A stretch of 64,000 nucleotides of DNA from Pleodorina starrii (lineage: Eukaryota > Chlorophyta > Chlorophyceae > Chlamydomonadales > Volvocaceae): contig BRXU01000005.1 of assembly GCA_030267565.1 (NCBI GenBank), forward strand, positions 5,657,501 through 5,721,500, written 5' to 3'. Numbering within the stretch: the first letter of the stretch is position 1; each line of letters starts with the position of its first letter. Below are positions 1 to 11,040 of the stretch, one piece after another. A program made the translations under genes and the position numbers. The notes beneath the pieces are model-generated. The model did no database searches and was not told where the DNA came from. It saw only the letters and a program-made list of their open reading frames with translations.

Positions 1-165
1 CGCACCGCAACACCGCAGCACACAACCCTCTCGATAGCGTGTGCGACACCGTTCTAAAAGTCGAAACTGACAAACCTGGGAACCGCCTGCGGCCCCCCCC
101 CACACACCTAGTGGGCCCAAAAAGCCCCCCCACACTGTAACATACATACATACCGTACATACATG

Positions 166-240
166 GTAAGCGAGGGCAAAATCGTAAAAAATAAAAAAAT
201 AAAAATTACACACCTGGTAGGCGAGGGCAAAATCGTAAAA
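166..240 (-). repeat. Duplicated exon end and splice donor
   Basis: The last 25 bases of the C2 exon (216-240) recur nearly unchanged at 166-190, 50 bp further into the intron. The real donor reads CAG/GTGTGT. The intronic copy has decayed to CATGTATGT, so it would be a weak or dead donor. Confidence 0.7.
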
Positions 241-650
241 CTCAATCTGCTGCTGTGCGTCCGGATCGAAACCCTGGGGGGGCAGCGAGGAGAGGTCCAA
301 CTCCACGCTGCCCACGTGCTCGTCCTGCCGTGTACGATTCTCGTCGTACAGCTCCAGCCGCAGCACGCCGCACAGGCAGCCATCGGCGTCGCGGTCCGCG
401 TCGAAGAAAAAGTCCTGAGCAGCGCCCGACCCAGCAGCAGCAGCAGCGGCAGCGGTTGGACGAGCGAGTTACGGTCGTAACACGATCCCCCGGGGCCGGC
501 CCGCCCAGCGCCCCCCGGCCCCAAACCCACCAGACCCTTCGGGGGAGCATACTTACTTCCTCCCAGACGGGTTCCTGATGGTTTTTAAAGTGGCGAGTTT
601 CCCCTAGGATGTTGCCGTCGAGGAAGACGCGAAGGTAGGGGTCAATGGAG
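214..650 (-). CDS. C2-domain protein, two internal exons (partial)
   Basis: Two minus-strand exons join in phase: 650-557 (preceded by a GCAG acceptor, ending at a GTAAGT donor) and 414-214 (CAG acceptor, GTGTGT donor). Together they encode about 98 residues containing DPYLRVFLDG, then ETRHFKNHQEPVWEE, and later YDENRTRQDEHVGSVEL. This is the classic C2 pattern: a DPY strand, a basic strand, the N-x-x-P-V-W-x-E strand and an acidic D-x-x-x-x-D loop before a hydrophobic strand. C2 domains bind membranes, often through calcium, and two of the usual loop aspartates are visible. The first part of the domain and everything after residue YQ lie in other exons; the 3' part is off the left edge. It could belong to a phospholipase D, a phosphatidylserine decarboxylase or a small C2 protein; the sequence does not decide. 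The domain call is firm, the product open. Confidence 0.72.
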
Positions 651-659
651 CTGCGGCGG

Positions 660-690
660 TTGGGTTGGGTTGGGTTGGGTTGGGTTGGGA
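660..690 (+). repeat. (TTGGG)n tract in C2-gene intron
   Basis: About six copies of TTGGG on the plus strand. On the coding strand this is CCCAA repeated immediately before the GCCGCAG acceptor of the C2 exon, so the repeat serves as the C-rich tract of the intron. The same pentamer fills an intron at 46415-46570. Confidence 0.8.
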
Positions 691-3600
691 GGAGGGAAAG
701 CGAGAGCGTCAGCGGTCGGGTTAAGAAGGGGCTGTCCAGCGCTAGTGCAGCTGACATGTATCTTGCAGTTCATCGCGCAAGTGCTTGCAGAAAGGGTCAG
801 AGCAGTCACATCGCGGGAGCTGTCGGGTGTGGGGTCGTAGTTTCGGAGCACGCAGCTGCCCGACGACTTGGAAACACCCGCGATCGAGCTTCGCTTAGGG
901 AAGGTACCCCGTATCTGCACGAATTTGCATGCCCTGGGGTCAAGGTTTGGGCCTTTCCCAGACATGTAAAACCGCACGGCGGCACAAGCAGTTGCATTAT
1001 GTCGACAGGATTTCTACAACGCTGTGACCTCGTGTATAGTAATAGCCGAGCTTACCCTATAAAGTTTGTCCGAGGAAGCTTTGGGCGCAAGGAGAAGCAG
1101 AATGGGAGGGAGCAAAGGTTTCCGGGTATTACTCGACCAGCATTTGCGCAATTTAGGCGTTCAAATCGTCGGCGGTAGTTATCAAAAGAGGACACGGCAT
1201 ACCTCGGCGGCCGAGACAACTCGAAATTGCACAGTGACTTGCTCGGTTACGTCCATCAATGATTTCAAGCGATATCAAGCGTGCGCTTATTTGCCATACG
1301 CATAGATAAATTTATAAATTTTGAACTGTCTAGAGTCCGATGCCAAGTACTGTCATCATCAAAAATGAACGTTGCGTGCATTGCCGAACGTACTCAGTGC
1401 GTCGTCAAAAAACGTGTGTTCCATATAACATATAAATACTTTCAATATCCTGGACGGAAGGCCAGCGCATTTTTGAGAGCTTTTAAAAAAAGTGAAATTG
1501 TTACCGTATTTCACGACAACCAGCTTTCAACCGACGCAGTGCTGGATCGTTCTTTGTCTTTTTGGTTTCCTTTATCTCTTATGCGCGACTGAGGCGGTTC
1601 ATGAGCCTCCGGGTTCGTTTGAGCCGTACGAGCTCATTGAAGCTTGTAACATCCATCCATCCATCCAGTGCTGGATTCTCAAAAAATGACAAAGGCTTTT
1701 GATTTGTTTCCAGAAGTAAACCCGGGTATGCAGCTTAGCTTAGTGGTCTAGACCTACATCCGCGCTGCCAACACCGGCGAACCGATGGTCCCGTGGGTCA
1801 AGTATGTCAGCTGTGTCAGCTGTGTTTTGTACTCCAACCTCAAATGATGGCATGCTATGTGGCTGTAACTATCCTTAAAGGACAGACATGCGACGCGGAC
1901 GCGGAAGGACCGCCATCACCCTCATGGAGAGCTGCACTCCCCCGACTGCAGTTAACAGTCCCGCACATCGCCAAGACTAGCATGCCGTGAATTTGTGTAC
2001 TTGTGCATTTCATGCTCTTGGGGTTATCCACAGATCCCGGGGGAGATGATGGAGTATGACCGGGGGTTGTAACCCCATACTACCACCTGAATGACCACCC
2101 ACACGAGCCGGGGGCCCAAAGGCGCCGTTGAGCCCCCGAGTTGTGGACGCATCGTACGGCATCCATCCTCGCTGCTGACCGTACTCGAGCACGCTGATTT
2201 GGGCGTGCCAGGCAACCATTCATAGCCAACTGCCCTCCAAGCCATTTTTGCCCTGTTGTCATTACTTGCAGACCGTACACATTCCGCTTCATGCCCAGAG
2301 GTGGGGAACGGCGTGGCGCTTCGGGCACATGCCGTACTCCCCTCCCCCCAATGGAGAGCCTCACTTGAAAAGGACAGCCTATGCGGGACACAGCGGGAGC
2401 TTTTATATATCCCCCTACCCAATAAACAATCCACTCAATAAGTCATTAATAAATATTATCATCGAAGTCGCTTGGCCGCCGCTTTCCCAAAGCAGTCTGC
2501 CCGGTTCAACTGGGCACCTGCGCTGCCTGTCGTACCCTGCCACTCGGGTGTGGTTTCGGAGGCGGCCGCCCTCCCCTCTCCGCTCTGCGGCATTCTCGTG
2601 CAGTGTCCGCACTACGCAGCGTTCAGCCCCAGCCATCACCGCACGCACCCAGGCGCAGGAGACACAAACTGTTGTCTCCTGCTGGGTGTATCATGAAAGT
2701 TGTCCTGGTCAGACAACCCCGGCTGGGTACCTATTACTGATAGGTCATACGTGGTACAACGTGGTACAACACAAACATACACACACATACGCTTCTCTAC
2801 ACGCGCTCTCGCGCTCTCTTCGAAAATACGGTACGACCCGAACCTCCCCCGACCCGCCACTCGCAAAACGCAGGAAGCAGCAGCCCCCTCGCGGCAGGGG
2901 CAGCGGCAGGGGCGGCAGCCACGCGCACTGCCCTTCCTTCCCGCACTGTAAACCTGCCGTACCGGTGCCGGTACAGCATCCCTTGAATCCCTCCTGGTAC
3001 GGCACAGTACGGCACGGCACGGCACGGCGCGCCATCTCAGCGCAGCCCAGCGCTCTCCACTACGCTACGCACTTACAATGACGCTCCGAAACTGCCCGCC
3101 CATGCAGGGGTCGGCGTCTCCACGCCCGGGCGCCCAATACCGGTACGGCAGCAAAGATACGTACGGCACACGAGCCACACCGCAAAACACCCCGCTCGCT
3201 TCGTTCAGCACGGCCTGCTCCCTCTGCTCCCTCTGGCTGCGAACCACCAGAAACGAAGCGAAACGAACCCTGAGTCAGCGACCGACCCACCGACCAAGCA
3301 CGGCCCCCTCCCTCACCACTGTCCGGTCGTGGGGTGACGAGCTTTAACCCTACGTCCACGCACGCCTTCAGCCCCCTCCCCCTGCCCCTTCCCCCCTTCG
3401 TCCCGCGCTCAGCCGCTTCCTGCCGTACTCGCGGCGGCGCCGCCGGCGGCGTCCTCTCCGCCGGCGCCGCTGGGCCGCTGCGTCGCCTGCGCGTCCTTTT
3501 GCGCCGCCTGCTGCTGCTGCTGCTGCTGCTGCCCGGCTGCTGTCTCACTGCTCGTGGGGCGCGGCGGTGGCCTCCGGCGCAGCTGCCTGGGTAGTGGCAG

Positions 3601-5239
3601 TGCGCTGGCGCTTCCGGAGGCTCCATCCGCGGCGGGGCTCTTGAACGCCAACCAACGGACTGGCGGCAGATCCTGAGGCGGATCAACAGTTGACAGGCAG
3701 GGGGAATATCCACGTATAGGCCGGAGCCCGTGAACGGTAACGTAACGTAACAGAAGAATTCCGTCGCATCTGCAAAAGAACAGCGAGGTAAGCTGGCAAA
3801 ACAGCAGGGGACGTTATATACAAACCGAGAGGGTGTAGCAAGTACGAGCGGAGCCGCCGCGGTGTCGAGGCGCGATGACGACGAGCTGAGGCTGGTGGAG
3901 AAGTGTAGGAAAGTCGCTGAAGTGGCTGAGCGACGTGCTGTGAAGCGGTCCGAGAAAGTGCGGCTGGGATGCAAGGAACGCCCCAGCCCCCGAAGCCCGC
4001 GGGAACCCAACTCACCTACGGCAGGAAAAGAGGGCACAGAGCAAGCAAAGGGTACGTGAAGCAACGGCAAGAACAGCGGGGCAAGCGTTACCGGCGAGAC
4101 CCCATGCGAGTGCGGCTGGAGCTGCGGCTGGGGCTGGTGAGCTGGAGAGACGGGAAGGCTGCAAAGGTGAAATAAATAAAAGTAATAAAAACAAAAAAGA
4201 GAAAAGAAGGGCAAGGACATCCTGCAAGTGTACGAGGGGGTGGGCGGGGATAACCGCGGGCAGGAAACGCAAGGGGCACTCACAGAGGTGTGAAGCAGAC
4301 GGGGAGGGGATAGTAAAACGCAAGGAACGAAAGCCACACAGGGACAAGGACAAAGCAAAGAACGGGTCAAGCAGGGGGTCAAGGGCAGCGTGACGGGCGA
4401 CGGGCAAGGACAGGGAACGAAAGCGAGGGGCAGGTAGGGCAGGGAGCACGTCGAGCAGGCGGGCAAGGGCAGGGCGACCAGGACGGGGGGGATTACCTTA
4501 CCGGTATCTTGGGTGGAAATAGCGGGAGAGATAATTTAGTAAACCCTAAAACCCGAAGTAACCGGGTGCAGCGGCGAGTTTCGCTGGGGTAACCCGGAAG
4601 TCCGAGAATAGTCAGGAATACCAAAGGGGTGAGAGGGGGGTTGCGAGCATGCAGGGATGGGTGGGGTGGGGGTCGGGGGCAGCAGGGAGGGGATGGGAGG
4701 GGATTCGAGGAGGTGGGCGCAAGCGGAGGTGGGCGCAAGAGTCATCCCGGGGGGTAACAGTACGCGAGGAGGAGGGGGGAAGGGACCCAAGGGAGGGAGG
4801 GCACCGTAATAGGAAGACCGAATAAACCCAGGCAGAGCTGAATGGCATCACATACGGCAGCGGCGGCGGCGGCGGAGGCGAGAGGGAGGAGGAGGAGTGG
4901 TTTGGGTTTGGCTAGGTCAGGATCTCCACGGGGCGCCGACTGCCCTCCCACCCGTCTCCACCTGCTCCCACCCCCTCCACCGCTGCACGCCCACAGCCCC
5001 TCCGCCCTGTAACCCTCCACGCCCACGCACACGCACACGCCGCCGTCCCATCGCCGAGACATCATCATCATCATCGTCCTTACCACAGCGTCCACGCCCA
5101 TGCCCCCCACCGTCCACCCCCCACACACGCCCCCCCACGCCCCAGGTAACTGCGTTGCGTTCCCTCGTCCCGGACCGATTTCAATTACCCCCCACGCCCC
5201 CCAGGCGCCCCCCCACACGCCCCCCCCAGGCGCCCTCAC
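691..5239. other. No resolved gene; low-complexity and mixed sequence
   Basis: No exon chain could be recognised. The stretch from about 1240 to 1700 and 2400-2460 is noticeably AT-richer than the rest, with CATC repeats near 1651-1670. At 3409-3651 the minus strand is open and encodes eight consecutive glutamines within Pro/Ala/Ser-rich sequence, but no ATG or conserved motif supports it. Upstream exons of the C2 gene and the last exon of the rhomboid gene should lie in this interval; neither could be placed. Confidence 0.4.
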
Positions 5240-8200
5240 CATCAGGCCCCTGATGCCGCCCTCCCCCAGCACTGCCACGAAGCGGGGCCCCAGCAGCCCG
5301 GCCAGCAGCGCACCGCCCAGGATACCCCCCAGGTGTCCGCTGCGAGGCAGGGAGGGAGGGAGGGAGGGGGTTTGAAGAGTGAATTTGCAACAAAGAAACA
5401 AGAAGCCCTGCGGACGTTGTAGTCTGAGGGAGGGAGGGGGAGGTGGGGGAGGGAGGGAGGGAGGGAAGGAGGCAGGCGGACAAGGCCGGGGGGCGAGGGA
5501 CAGAATGTGGGGAGGGGAGGCAGCAGGGAGAGATCAAGGCGCGGCAGCGGGCTAGGCGAGGAACGGAGGAAGAGGAAGAGGAAGAGGAGGAGGAGGAGGA
5601 GGAGGAGGAGGAGGAATGAGGAGGAGGAGGAGGAGGAGGAGGAATGAGGAGGAGGAGGAGGAATGAGGAGGAGGAGGAGGAGGAGGAATGAGGAGGAGGA
5701 GGAGGAATGAGGAGGAGGAGGAGGAGGAGGAGGAATGAGGAGCAGGAGGAGGAATGAGGAAGAGGAGGAGGAATGAGGAGGAGGAGGAGGAATGAGGAGG
5801 AGGAGGAGGAGGAGGAGGAATGAGGAGCAGGAGGAGGAATGAGGAAGAGGAGGAGGAATGAGGAGGAGGAGGAGGAGGAGGAGGAATGAGGAGGAGGAGG
5901 AGGAATGAGGAGGAGGAGGAGGAATGAGGAGGAGGAGGAGGAGAAGGAATGAGGAGCAGGAGGAGGAATGAGGAGCAGGAGGAGGAATGAGGAAGAGGAG
6001 GAGGAATGAGGAAGAGGAGGAGGAATGAGGAATGAGGAATGAGGAGGAGGAGGAGGAATGAAGAAGAGGTAGCAGGGGAGGGTTAGGGCTTCGTCCCCAA
6101 ATGGTTTGTTGGTGGAGCGAGAGGGTCGGTAGGAAAGTGGCGCGGGGTACACCTTGCAGCCCTCGAGCCTGGGACGTCAATGTGACAGCGCAGCGCTGAT
6201 TACCCCCCATCATGATCAACCCCCATCTTTATTGTATTGCCCCACAGTCCCCATTTGTATTTACCCCCAGCTCCCATCTTTATTGGATCAATACCCCCCA
6301 ATTGATCCAATAAAGGTGGGGACGGGGGGGTAATCAGCCCCCACAACCCACTTGGGGGTCATGGGGGATGGCGGCTGGGTAATAGGGTCACTACCCCCAC
6401 CCACCCCACCCACCCCTCCACTCACAAGTTGTCGATGCGCTTGTTGGCCATGGAGTAGGCCACATTGATGGCGGCAGTCAGACCCAGACCGCGGAGACCG
6501 GACTCACTGACCGGGCCCAACACATCCCGGTGCCGCCTGAGCGGTGGGGTTTTAGGGTTGGTTTAGGGTTGTTTAGTGTTTTAGGGTTTTTTGGGTTTGA
6601 TAGGGTTTTATGGGGTTTTATAGGGGGAGCAGGGATGGCGGCGGCGGCCAGCATCAGCATGGGCATCGTCAGCACCGGCAGTCGATAACCGGCGGCGCCA
6701 AATGACGAAAAGAGTCTCCGGCCGCGCCCTGGACACCGCCCTCCAGAGCGCCCGCACCACCCCCCCTGCCCGCCTTCCACCCGCACCCATCTCCCAACCA
6801 CCCACACCTTCCCTTGCCCTTTTTCCTCCGTCCGTCCGTCCGCCCGCCCCCCTCCCCCCTGCCCCCCCCCCACCAGTAGAACACGCCCAGCGCAGCCGCT
6901 AGCCCAAACACCGCCCCACTGGCCCCCAGGGAGGGCAGGGGGCAGAAGAAGAAGCTGGCTAGCGAGGCAGTGACACCTGTGGAGATGATTTGGGGTGGGG
7001 AGGGGGGGTGAAGGGGGCCGTAGGACGAGCAGGGTAGGTAGGTAGGTAGGGGCAGAGTGGGAGAGAAGGGAGAAAAGGGACACGGGGCCCAGTGCCGGAC
7101 GACCCTTCGCCGCCCACCCCACCCCGCCCTCCGAGGCAGCCTGGAGCACTCTCAGCCCCCTCTACCTCCGTCACCCCCAGGGGGCCACCGCTGCGGTATC
7201 ATCTACACCACCACAGCCAGGCCAGTTCGGTTTTCCGCCCAACCCCCCACCCCCCAGCCATCCCCCCATCCACCCACCCGAGGCCAGGTATATGACTGCT
7301 GTTCGTTTGGTTCCCGACACCATCTCAACCTGGGGACCTAGAGAGTGGAGAGAATACATGTTGATCTGCGGGAGGAGGGCGGAGGGGGAAGGGGAGGAAG
7401 GGGAGGAGGGCGGAGGAAGGGGAGGAAGGAGAGGGAGGGGAGGGAGGGAGGGGAGGGGGGGCGGACAGGAAGGGGGGAGGGGGGACAGGGAGTGATATGC
7501 TCCTTTATATAAAAAATGAGGGAGGGGGGACGGCGACATTGGTTGAAATGGGGGTTGTATTTGAGTAAAGTGCAAGACTGATACTGCTCACAGCAACCAG
7601 GGGCATGTCAAGGAGCGCATCCTGTTGGGGCCAAGTTGGATCCAATGACGAACTTCTCTCCTTACCCCCAACCCCCACCCCACAACCACCAACACACACA
7701 TACACACACATCTTCTTCTCACCCCCACGCACGCACACCCACCCACCAACACACCCAAACACAACCACACATCAATGCCCCTCGCCGCGCTCCTGCCTCC
7801 CTCACCAGGAGATGAAATGGGTTGGAGTGCAGGAAGCATGACGTGAGCAGCCGCCACACCTGACCCGCGGCGATCAGCGAGTTTATCTACAGGTGTACGG
7901 GAGGGGGGGGTAGAGTACGACAGTCCAGACGAGCAGGAGGTAGTAATGGAGATGAGATCTGAACACCCTGAGGAATGGGGCGGGAACGCTACTATGCTAG
8001 CATGCATGAAGAAAGGGGGATAAGAAAGAAGATACCGCAGCATACAAGGGACGACGGCGGGGGAATGTGGCAGCCCTGAAAGGCAACCTTTAAAGAGTGG
8101 GTCAGCCCCGGATGGGCAAAACAGTGGACTGAGTGACTGGCGCGGGGCAGGAGGGGAGAGGGGTCGCGGACGGGGCGCGGGGCGGGGCGCGGGGCGGGGC

Positions 8201-8460
8201 GCGGGGCGGGGCGCGGGGCGGGGCGCGGGTCCCAGTTGCTTTGGTAGGGTTTGGTGTAGTGTCGGGCCGGCGGCTGCGGCTGCGGAGCGCACCGCGTACC
8301 AAACCCAAACGGCATCCCCCGTGTCTGCCTCAGCGATGTCGTACTATACGAGTACGGCACCGCCCTGAGATAGACGCGGGGATGCCCTCCCACGGCGGTG
8401 AGCCCCTGCGTCCCAAAGCATGCCGGGAGGGCAACACGGACCACCCAGAAAGCCGCCGCC

Positions 8461-8514
<54 letters not shown>

Positions 8515-8813
8515 ACGGCCGCGAACCTGTGCACTCCACCCGCCTCCCCACCCACCCACCTTGCATTTTTTGACTGCCTTCAATGGCCCTCAATGGCCCT
8601 TCCAATGGCCCTCATCTACCGCCCAGCCACACTTACCGCCATCACCTCCACCACCACCTCCACCTCCACCCGGACAACCCACCCACCTTGCATCCCCACA
8701 ACAGCAATGTGTCCTTCGTGAGCCAATTGAGCAGATACACCGCCGCATTCAGCACCAGGAACACGTCCGTGGCGCGGCGGCCGGGGTGCCCAAAGTCCGA
8801 GTACGACTTGGAC
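5240..8813 (-). CDS. Rhomboid-family intramembrane serine protease (ends incomplete)
   Basis: Six minus-strand exons join in perfect phase: 8813-8687, 7886-7806, 7365-7278, 6976-6874, 6536-6426 and 5339-5240, giving about 203 residues. Order of motifs: an N-terminal membrane segment ([18 protein letters not shown]), the [13 protein letters not shown] segment that precedes the loop in rhomboids, [14 protein letters not shown], the active-site GASGA (catalytic Ser), and [17 protein letters not shown] with the catalytic His in GHLGG. Rhomboids cut substrates within or next to the membrane using this Ser-His dyad. Spacing and the IDN-x-GHLGG form resemble plant and cyanobacterial rhomboids, which suggests but does not prove a plastid location. 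The start and a C-terminal exon after residue LM were not found; a basic Ala-rich open stretch at 9348-9770 on the same strand could hold the N-terminus. Introns carry a long polypurine tract, a CAG repeat and GC-rich minisatellites. Loss of activity is unlikely because both catalytic motifs are intact. Confidence 0.9.
5367..5419 (-). repeat. 53-bp intron repeat, copy A (rhomboid intron)
   Basis: A 53-bp block lying 26 bp upstream of the acceptor of the last rhomboid exon. It matches 62374-62426, in an intron of the PP2C gene, at about 50 of 53 positions and in the same orientation relative to transcription. Confidence 0.8.
5579..6060 (+). repeat. Polypurine (GGA)n / GGAATGAG minisatellite
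   Basis: Nearly 480 bp made only of purines plus the T of a recurring GGAATGAGGA spacer between runs of GGA, with occasional AAG or CAG variants. It lies wholly inside the 1.1-kb intron before the last rhomboid exon, so the transcript carries the C/U-rich strand. Confidence 0.9.
6274..6319. repeat. Hairpin-forming inverted repeat in rhomboid intron
   Basis: Two 19-bp arms (6274-6292 and 6301-6319) are reverse complements with one mismatch around an 8-bp C-rich loop. Further partial copies of the arm sequence (CCCATCTTTATTG) occur just upstream at 6223-6236, so the region may be a decayed miniature element. Confidence 0.65.
8170..8228 (+). repeat. 12-bp GC-only minisatellite
   Basis: About five tandem copies of CGGGGCGCGGGG inside the rhomboid intron between exons 8813-8687 and 7886-7806. 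It contains closely spaced G-runs. Confidence 0.85.
8462..8512 (+). repeat. (CAG)17 triplet repeat in an intron
   Basis: Seventeen uninterrupted CAG units. They lie in the rhomboid intron, so the transcript carries (CUG)17 and the tract is not translated there. Confidence 0.9.
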
Positions 8814-10507
8814 CTGCGTGTGTACGACACGGTACGGCACGGCGGTACGGACCATGCGGAAGGAGGACCCCGGCCAGGCCCAGGCACCGGCGGTTATGTA
8901 CGGTATCGTGGAGGGAAGAAGAGGGCATACGGCGTTCCGGACTGGGACGAGTCTGTACTAGGCGAGGCTGTGCCGGAGACTGTGGCGGAGGCTGCGGCGG
9001 AGACTAGAGGTGTGTGGCAAGCCCCAGCGCTGCTGATGTCGCCTTTAAGGATCGCCGCCAGGGAGGGCAAAGGGGGTTGGAGGGCTCAGGATGAGCCGCC
9101 AAGACCCAACCAGCGGGGGATGGGGGGGGGTGGTGGGGCGGCTGTGCCAGTTGCCCCTCCACCCCCGTCTGCCGGGCGACCCCAGCCTCTCGCGCCCTGG
9201 GCGCGCATACACACACATACACACACGTGGATGCAAGAGTGGCCCCAGACGGCGAGGCCCCTGAAGGGCATGGCGCCTCGTGGGTAGGTTGCTGCATCCG
9301 CCTTACATCACGCCATGCCACTTCACATCACATCACGCCACGCCATGTCACGGGAGAAGTACCAACCGTTTCCCGCTGCCGGTGCCGCTCTCCGGTGCCG
9401 GCGCCGCTGCGCCGCCTGCCGCCGCGGAGGCCATCAGCATGCCAGCTCCGAAACCCATTGCGGGGGCGCGCCCGGCGGCGCCGAAACCACCGCGCAGCGC
9501 CCGCTCCAGCTGCTGCCTGGCGCGCCGGCAGCGCCTGCCCAGCCAGTGCCCGCCGGGCCAGCCGCCGGAGCGGCAGGCCAGAGGCCGGCTGCCGCCATGG
9601 CCGTGCATGGGACGCTCAGAAGCCGAACAGCGATTCCGGCGCTGGCCAAAAGCCCGGGGACAAATGAGCGCTGGTGGCGATGACCAAGTCCCAAGGGCGT
9701 TACGCGCGCTAACGACGGAGAATAGCCTATGATAACGCTTGGTGGCTTTGTGGTTACATAAAGGCGCCAACTGTGGGTGTTATACTTAGCAGTTAGCACG
9801 CAGGCTAGATGACAACGTGGAGAGGCTAAAATGTATGGTTTAATAATAGCCGCCCTGACAAGAAGATTTCCAAATCAATAATAAGCTGTAAGTGGGCTCA
9901 CACGGGAGCAGGTTGCATTTCGATGCTTGCAAAGCGCACTTGGCCGACAAATCAAGAAGCCCCTATAGACCACACACGGAGAAGACGAACCGACAGCAAC
10001 CAATATATCATCCTATGATAAGCTACATGTTCTCCTTGTGCCGTGAGGCATTGATGAAGCATTTGCAAAAGGAAGGGCGCCAAACAAATGTCGACGCTCC
10101 CGTCGAGCGTCGACTGTGAGCCAGACGCATAGCACTATGGTTCTGCTAATCAAGGTGTCCAAAGACACCATAAAATTCAACTGGGTCACTGAATTTCGTG
10201 TCAACGCGCTCGAGACAGGTCAGGCCCAGAGCTCTGGGTAGGCCGCTGGGGCAGGCCACGGCGCCCGCTGAATTTTGCAATAATAACATTACGTTAGCCT
10301 AAGCTGCACTCAGTATAAGTCCGCAGGGACAAGAATGTATGCTTTAAGAATTGAACGAGTAGGGGAGAACCTATGCCGGCGGTTGGTACGGCACAAAGAA
10401 GCTGCGCTGCTGCGCGTTTCCGTTCCTCGCCAGAAGACAGGCCTTGTACTAGCATGCAGTCCATTGCTTACAGATGATGTTGTGCGAACTGCGGCCGACT
10501 TACACAA
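8814..10507. other. Intergenic or unplaced 5' exon region
   Basis: From 9348 to 9770 the minus strand stays open and is rich in Arg, Ala and Gly (for example RRARQQLERALRGGFGAAG), which would suit a transit peptide or N-terminal exon of the rhomboid gene. No splice junction could be fixed to 8813. The part from about 9770 to 10507 is AT-richer and shows nothing recognisable. Confidence 0.3.
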
Positions 10508-10516
10508 CTCCAGATG
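10508..10516 (+). repeat. Target-site duplication, left copy (CTCCAGATG)
   Basis: The 9-mer CTCCAGATG directly abuts the left terminal inverted repeat and recurs at 18966-18974 immediately outside the right one. A 7-bp reading (TCCAGAT) is possible if the element ends GGGACC rather than GGACC. Confidence 0.85.
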
Positions 10517-10883
10517 GGACCTGCCTAAAGGCCGCGCATGTTGGGCATAGGGCCCGCTGACGGGCAACCGACTCGAGCAGAATCTTCGCCCCAACTCGAT
10601 CGCTTTCAATTTTGTTTGTACCATTATACAGGGCTTTAGCAGGGAAATCAAATGTTCAACTCCAAAATCAAAAGCGGGCACACATCTTGGTCCAGGTCGC
10701 ACACCGTCCTCGAGACCGCGACACCCCGCCCATATATGAAGCCGCCCTGGATACCGATGTTGATTGCAGCCAAGCTCCCGTGAAAAACTTGAACTCGCCA
10801 AACTAGCGTCTGTCATGCACAAGCGGTCCGCAAAAGCTTCTTGCCGGGCCGCGTCTGTTGCTTATCCGTTTAAAGCTATACAT
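10517..10883 (+). repeat. Left terminal inverted repeat, 367 bp
   Basis: Reverse complement of 18599-18965, same length, with roughly three mismatches. The inner edge ends AAAGCTATACAT, after which the two sides remain loosely similar for about 15 bp. Confidence 0.92.
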
Positions 10884-11040
10884 TCTAAGATCAAACACTT
10901 CTATTGAGCATACCACGGGAGCTTGTTCTGGTCCACAATGGAGCGTCTCGGCACGACAGCGTGCTCAATCACGTACAGCACTTCCAGGAAGCCACTGGCG
11001 CTAACACCTACAGGCTGTTTGTGGTATGGGCGATCAACGG

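Noticed and set aside
660..690. Interstitial telomere sequence
   Set aside because: The unit is TTGGG, not the TTTAGGG or TTTTAGGG type expected in green algae, and it sits exactly in an intron pyrimidine tract.
5181..6219. Ser/Leu/Pro-rich 320-codon frames on the minus strand
   Set aside because: They are translations of the GGA tract, which lies inside a rhomboid intron whose flanking exons join in phase without it.
6655..6720. Minus-strand FGAAG-containing segment as an extra rhomboid exon
   Set aside because: Exons 6976-6874 and 6536-6426 already join in phase as FYW-RHRD, leaving this piece within the intron.
8462..8512. Polyglutamine-coding exon
   Set aside because: The CAG run is on the strand opposite the rhomboid gene and inside an intron whose neighbouring exons join without it.
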